A stretch of 64,000 nucleotides of DNA from Cryptomeria japonica. Taxonomy: Eukaryota > Streptophyta > Pinopsida > Cupressales > Cupressaceae. The position numbers and the translations under genes were made by a program. Of this stretch, positions 62,290-64,000 are shown piece by piece. The stretch covers positions 217,380,997-217,444,996 of the forward strand of contig NC_081406.1 of the NCBI RefSeq assembly GCF_030272615.1, given 5' to 3'. The notes beneath the pieces were generated by a model. That model saw nothing but the letters and a program-made list of their open reading frames with translations. It had not been told where the DNA came from and did no database searches. Position 1 is the first letter of the stretch. Every line of letters starts with the position of its first letter.

Positions 62290-62416
62290 TGAAATGAAGC
62301 CTAAGTGTGGAATAGTGCTTCCAAATGCTACATCTATCAGGAGAGGTGACGTAGAAATTTCTTACAATTAAAATCAGATTTAATCAAATAAAACCATAAC
62401 TAGGGAAAACTTTAAG
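62290..62416 (-). repeat. Partial 5' LTR of the copia remnant
   Basis: Matches the first part of 57243-58065, with an internal gap. Recognisable similarity fades near a C-run at 62420-62428. A weak trace may extend to about 62470. Confidence 0.7.
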
Positions 62417-62656
62417 AAACCCCCCCCCATCGGATAAGGTGTAAAAACCTAGCAAAAGCTGTATAATTCCCAGGGAAAATTTTAATTTTACTGGTGAATT
62501 TTTACAGTTTATGGAAAAAAAAAAATAATCTCCATTGGTGAATTAGTCGTGATCGCTCAAAGTTTGTGAAAAGTCCTGGCGAATTGTAATGCTTTTAAAA
62601 CCAAAAAACTAATTTGCGTGCAAATTGTAATGTTTTTAAAAATAGAAAAATATTTG
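62417..62656. other. Low-complexity junction sequence
   Basis: Starts with a C-run of about 9-10 bases and continues as AT-rich sequence. Loose copies of ATTGGTGAATT and GCGAATTGTAATG(C/T)TTTTAAAA anticipate the tandem array that follows. No gene seen. Confidence 0.5.
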
Positions 62657-62876
62657 CATTGGCGATTTCAACCTATTTTCAAACAATTAAAAAAAAAATA
62701 TTGGCGATTTCAACCTATTTTCAAACCATAAAAATAAAATATTGGAAATTTCAAGCTATTTTCAAACCATAAAAAAAAAATATTGGCGATTTCAAGATAT
62801 TTCCAAACCATAAAAAAAATATATTAGGATTTCAACCTTTTTCCAAAATGTAAAAATAATATATTGGCACCTCAGC
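62657..62876. repeat. Five-unit minisatellite, about 42 bp per unit
   Basis: Units follow the pattern TTGGCGATTTCAA-CCTATTTTCAAACCATAAAAA. They are diverged from each other at several positions and in the length of the A-run. The last unit is the most decayed. Confidence 0.85.
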
Positions 62877-63200
62877 AGTCATCGCCAAGTCATTAAAACA
62901 CGTGGCACACAATCATCAACTCTCTACCTGAAAGACTGCCCATTAGAAAATCTCGTGACCTAGCGACAAGCCCTTAGGACTCTATCTCCAACTCGCAAGA
63001 TGAAAATGCTAAGCCTTCATAACCTCGAGATCTAACAACTGAGGGAAACTAAACTGCCACTCGCTAACTCTCAAACACAAAATGTTAAGTCCTCATCACC
63101 GCAGTGACTTGGAGATAGTGGTAACTTTAACCCTTGTCACATACTCACCAACATAAAACTGTTTATCTCTTAACCACTAGCACTTCACTCGCAAGCTCAC
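62877..63200. other. Unassigned sequence with dispersed TCGC/GCGA motifs
   Basis: No coding signal. Short recurring words such as CTCGCAAG, CTAGCGACAA and CTAACTCTC link it to the duplicated blocks to the right, suggesting one decayed higher-order repeat. Confidence 0.4.
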
Positions 63201-63345
63201 GGCTTGATCAGGTCTTCAGACATTTAACTTCGCGAGCTGGCGATAACCATAAAACTTAACCATGAACTGTCTAGTCACTAGCTCGCAACCTAAAAATGCT
63301 TACATTAAACAAACATGAGAGCTAGCGACAACTGTATGAAATGAG
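63201..63345. repeat. About 145-bp repeat block, copy 1
   Basis: Begins GGCTTGATCA and contains GCTGGCGATAACCATAAAAC and CTAGCGACAACT. It recurs at 63512-63655 with a spacing of about 311 bp. Confidence 0.8.
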
Positions 63346-63511
63346 TTACTCGCTAACTCTCTCAACTATAATGTATGACATCAGACCAACTCCAGACCTC
63401 ACGACCAAAGCAATTTCATTAACAATCTCCAGCTCGGTAACATAAAATGCTAACACCAAAAAAGCTAGAGACCTCGTGATGTAAACCCAAACCAGCTTGT
63501 CGCCAACTTAC

Positions 63512-63655
63512 GGCTTGATCACATCTTCAGACATTTTACCTCGCAAGCTGGCAATAACCATAAAACTTAACCACAAACTATCTGGTTGCTAGCTCACAAC
63601 CTAAAAATGCTAACATTAAACAAACATGCGAGCTAGCGACAACTATGGTGGCAAG
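63512..63655. repeat. About 145-bp repeat block, copy 2
   Basis: Matches 63201-63345 at roughly 85-90% by eye. It is separated from copy 1 by related but more diverged sequence. Confidence 0.8.
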
Positions 63656-64000
63656 CTAATATGTATGAGGAATTTTTAAGGCTTGGATGCCAACTCATTC
63701 TTGAGGGACTAGTTTGAAGGTTTCTCGTGAGTCGAGGTTGATTAGACAAGTGAGGATGATGGTTTCAGAGGCATAAAAGGATTGGATAGCTTCTGAGTTA
63801 GACATTGGAGATCATGGATTTCTCTGAGAAATTAGATCTTAGGTTGCTTGTTGTCATGGATTCTGAAGCAGAATTTGTCCAATCAAGGAGGAATAAAATC
63901 AGAACAAAATTGTTCACAAAAGATGAGCCTTAGCAGGATGTAGTGGATTTGATAGGCATGACTTCTAGATTCTATAGTCATGTTGAAAAACACCAAAATG
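63656..64000. other. Unassigned sequence with a short protein-like frame
   Basis: A plus-strand frame near 63800-63930 encodes MDFSEKLDLRLLVVMDSEAE and continues for about 20 residues to a TAG. The composition is plausible for protein, but no family is recognised. It may be a decayed element running past the window edge. Confidence 0.25.

Larger units (their letters stand above)
57243..62416 (-). mobile_element. Ty1/copia LTR retrotransposon remnant with truncated 5' LTR
   Basis: Minus strand: partial 5' LTR (62290 to about 62416), primer-binding site, gag (about 61300-62170), integrase (about 59880-60900), RT (about 59020-59800), RNase H (about 58110-58650) and a 3' LTR (57243-58065). About a dozen breaks. 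The outer part of the 5' LTR is gone or too diverged to follow, so no target duplication can be read. It interrupts repeat B on its left. Confidence 0.88.

Noticed and set aside
62657-62876. Possible CRISPR-like array
   Set aside because: Units are contiguous and diverged without unique spacers; this is an ordinary minisatellite in a plant genome.

Overview
The window looks like nuclear DNA of a land plant with a large, repeat-rich, AT-rich genome, most likely a gymnosperm (conifer). The evidence is plant GRAS-family genes surrounded by Ty1/copia, Ty3/gypsy (Athila-type) and L1-like LINE remnants with little unique sequence between them. The clade assignment is inference from translated motifs; no search was run.

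Host genes. Three copies of one segment carrying an NSP2-like GRAS transcription-regulator gene lie in the same orientation. Copy 1 (CDS 2043-3722) is intact and has a TATA box and a 5'-leader intron. Copy 2 (CDS 25065-26717) is open, but a copia element inserted in its last codons supplies its final Cys codon and stop, and its upstream flank has been replaced by a gypsy fragment. Copy 3 (34314-34894) is a pseudogene fragment. The 3' flanks of the three copies (3723-5445; 32268-34010; 34895-37685) are also homologous, so this is segmental duplication rather than retrocopying; copies 1 and 2 also share the leader intron.

Layout. 1-1320: little recognisable. 1321-5445: GRAS copy 1 and flank. 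5446-10141: truncated copia on the minus strand. 10175-16632: LTR element on the minus strand with gag-like remnants only. 17567-24439: degraded gypsy repeat 'A', split by a 3,848-bp TG...CA insertion (19519-23366) flanked by a 5-bp duplication. 24440-34010: GRAS copy 2 split at its 3' end by a complete-looking but broken copia (26712-32267). 34314-37685: GRAS copy 3, its flank holding a poly(A)-tailed insertion (35018-36670, minus). 37686-54557: an L1-like LINE interrupted by an 11.3-kb Athila-type gypsy element (40389-51718, minus). 54575-57242: repeat 'B', paralogous to A without the A insertion. 57243 to about 62416: copia on the minus strand with one LTR cut short. 62417-64000: tandem and dispersed repeats and unexplained sequence.

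Working together. GRAS copy 1 is the best candidate for a normally regulated gene. Copy 2 could still make an almost complete protein but would depend on LTR sequence for its 3' end and on an unknown promoter. Everything else is mobile-element debris. Its nesting order can be read from target-site duplications: gypsy into LINE, copia into GRAS copy 2, and the 3.8-kb unit into repeat A. No CRISPR, rRNA or tRNA genes were seen.
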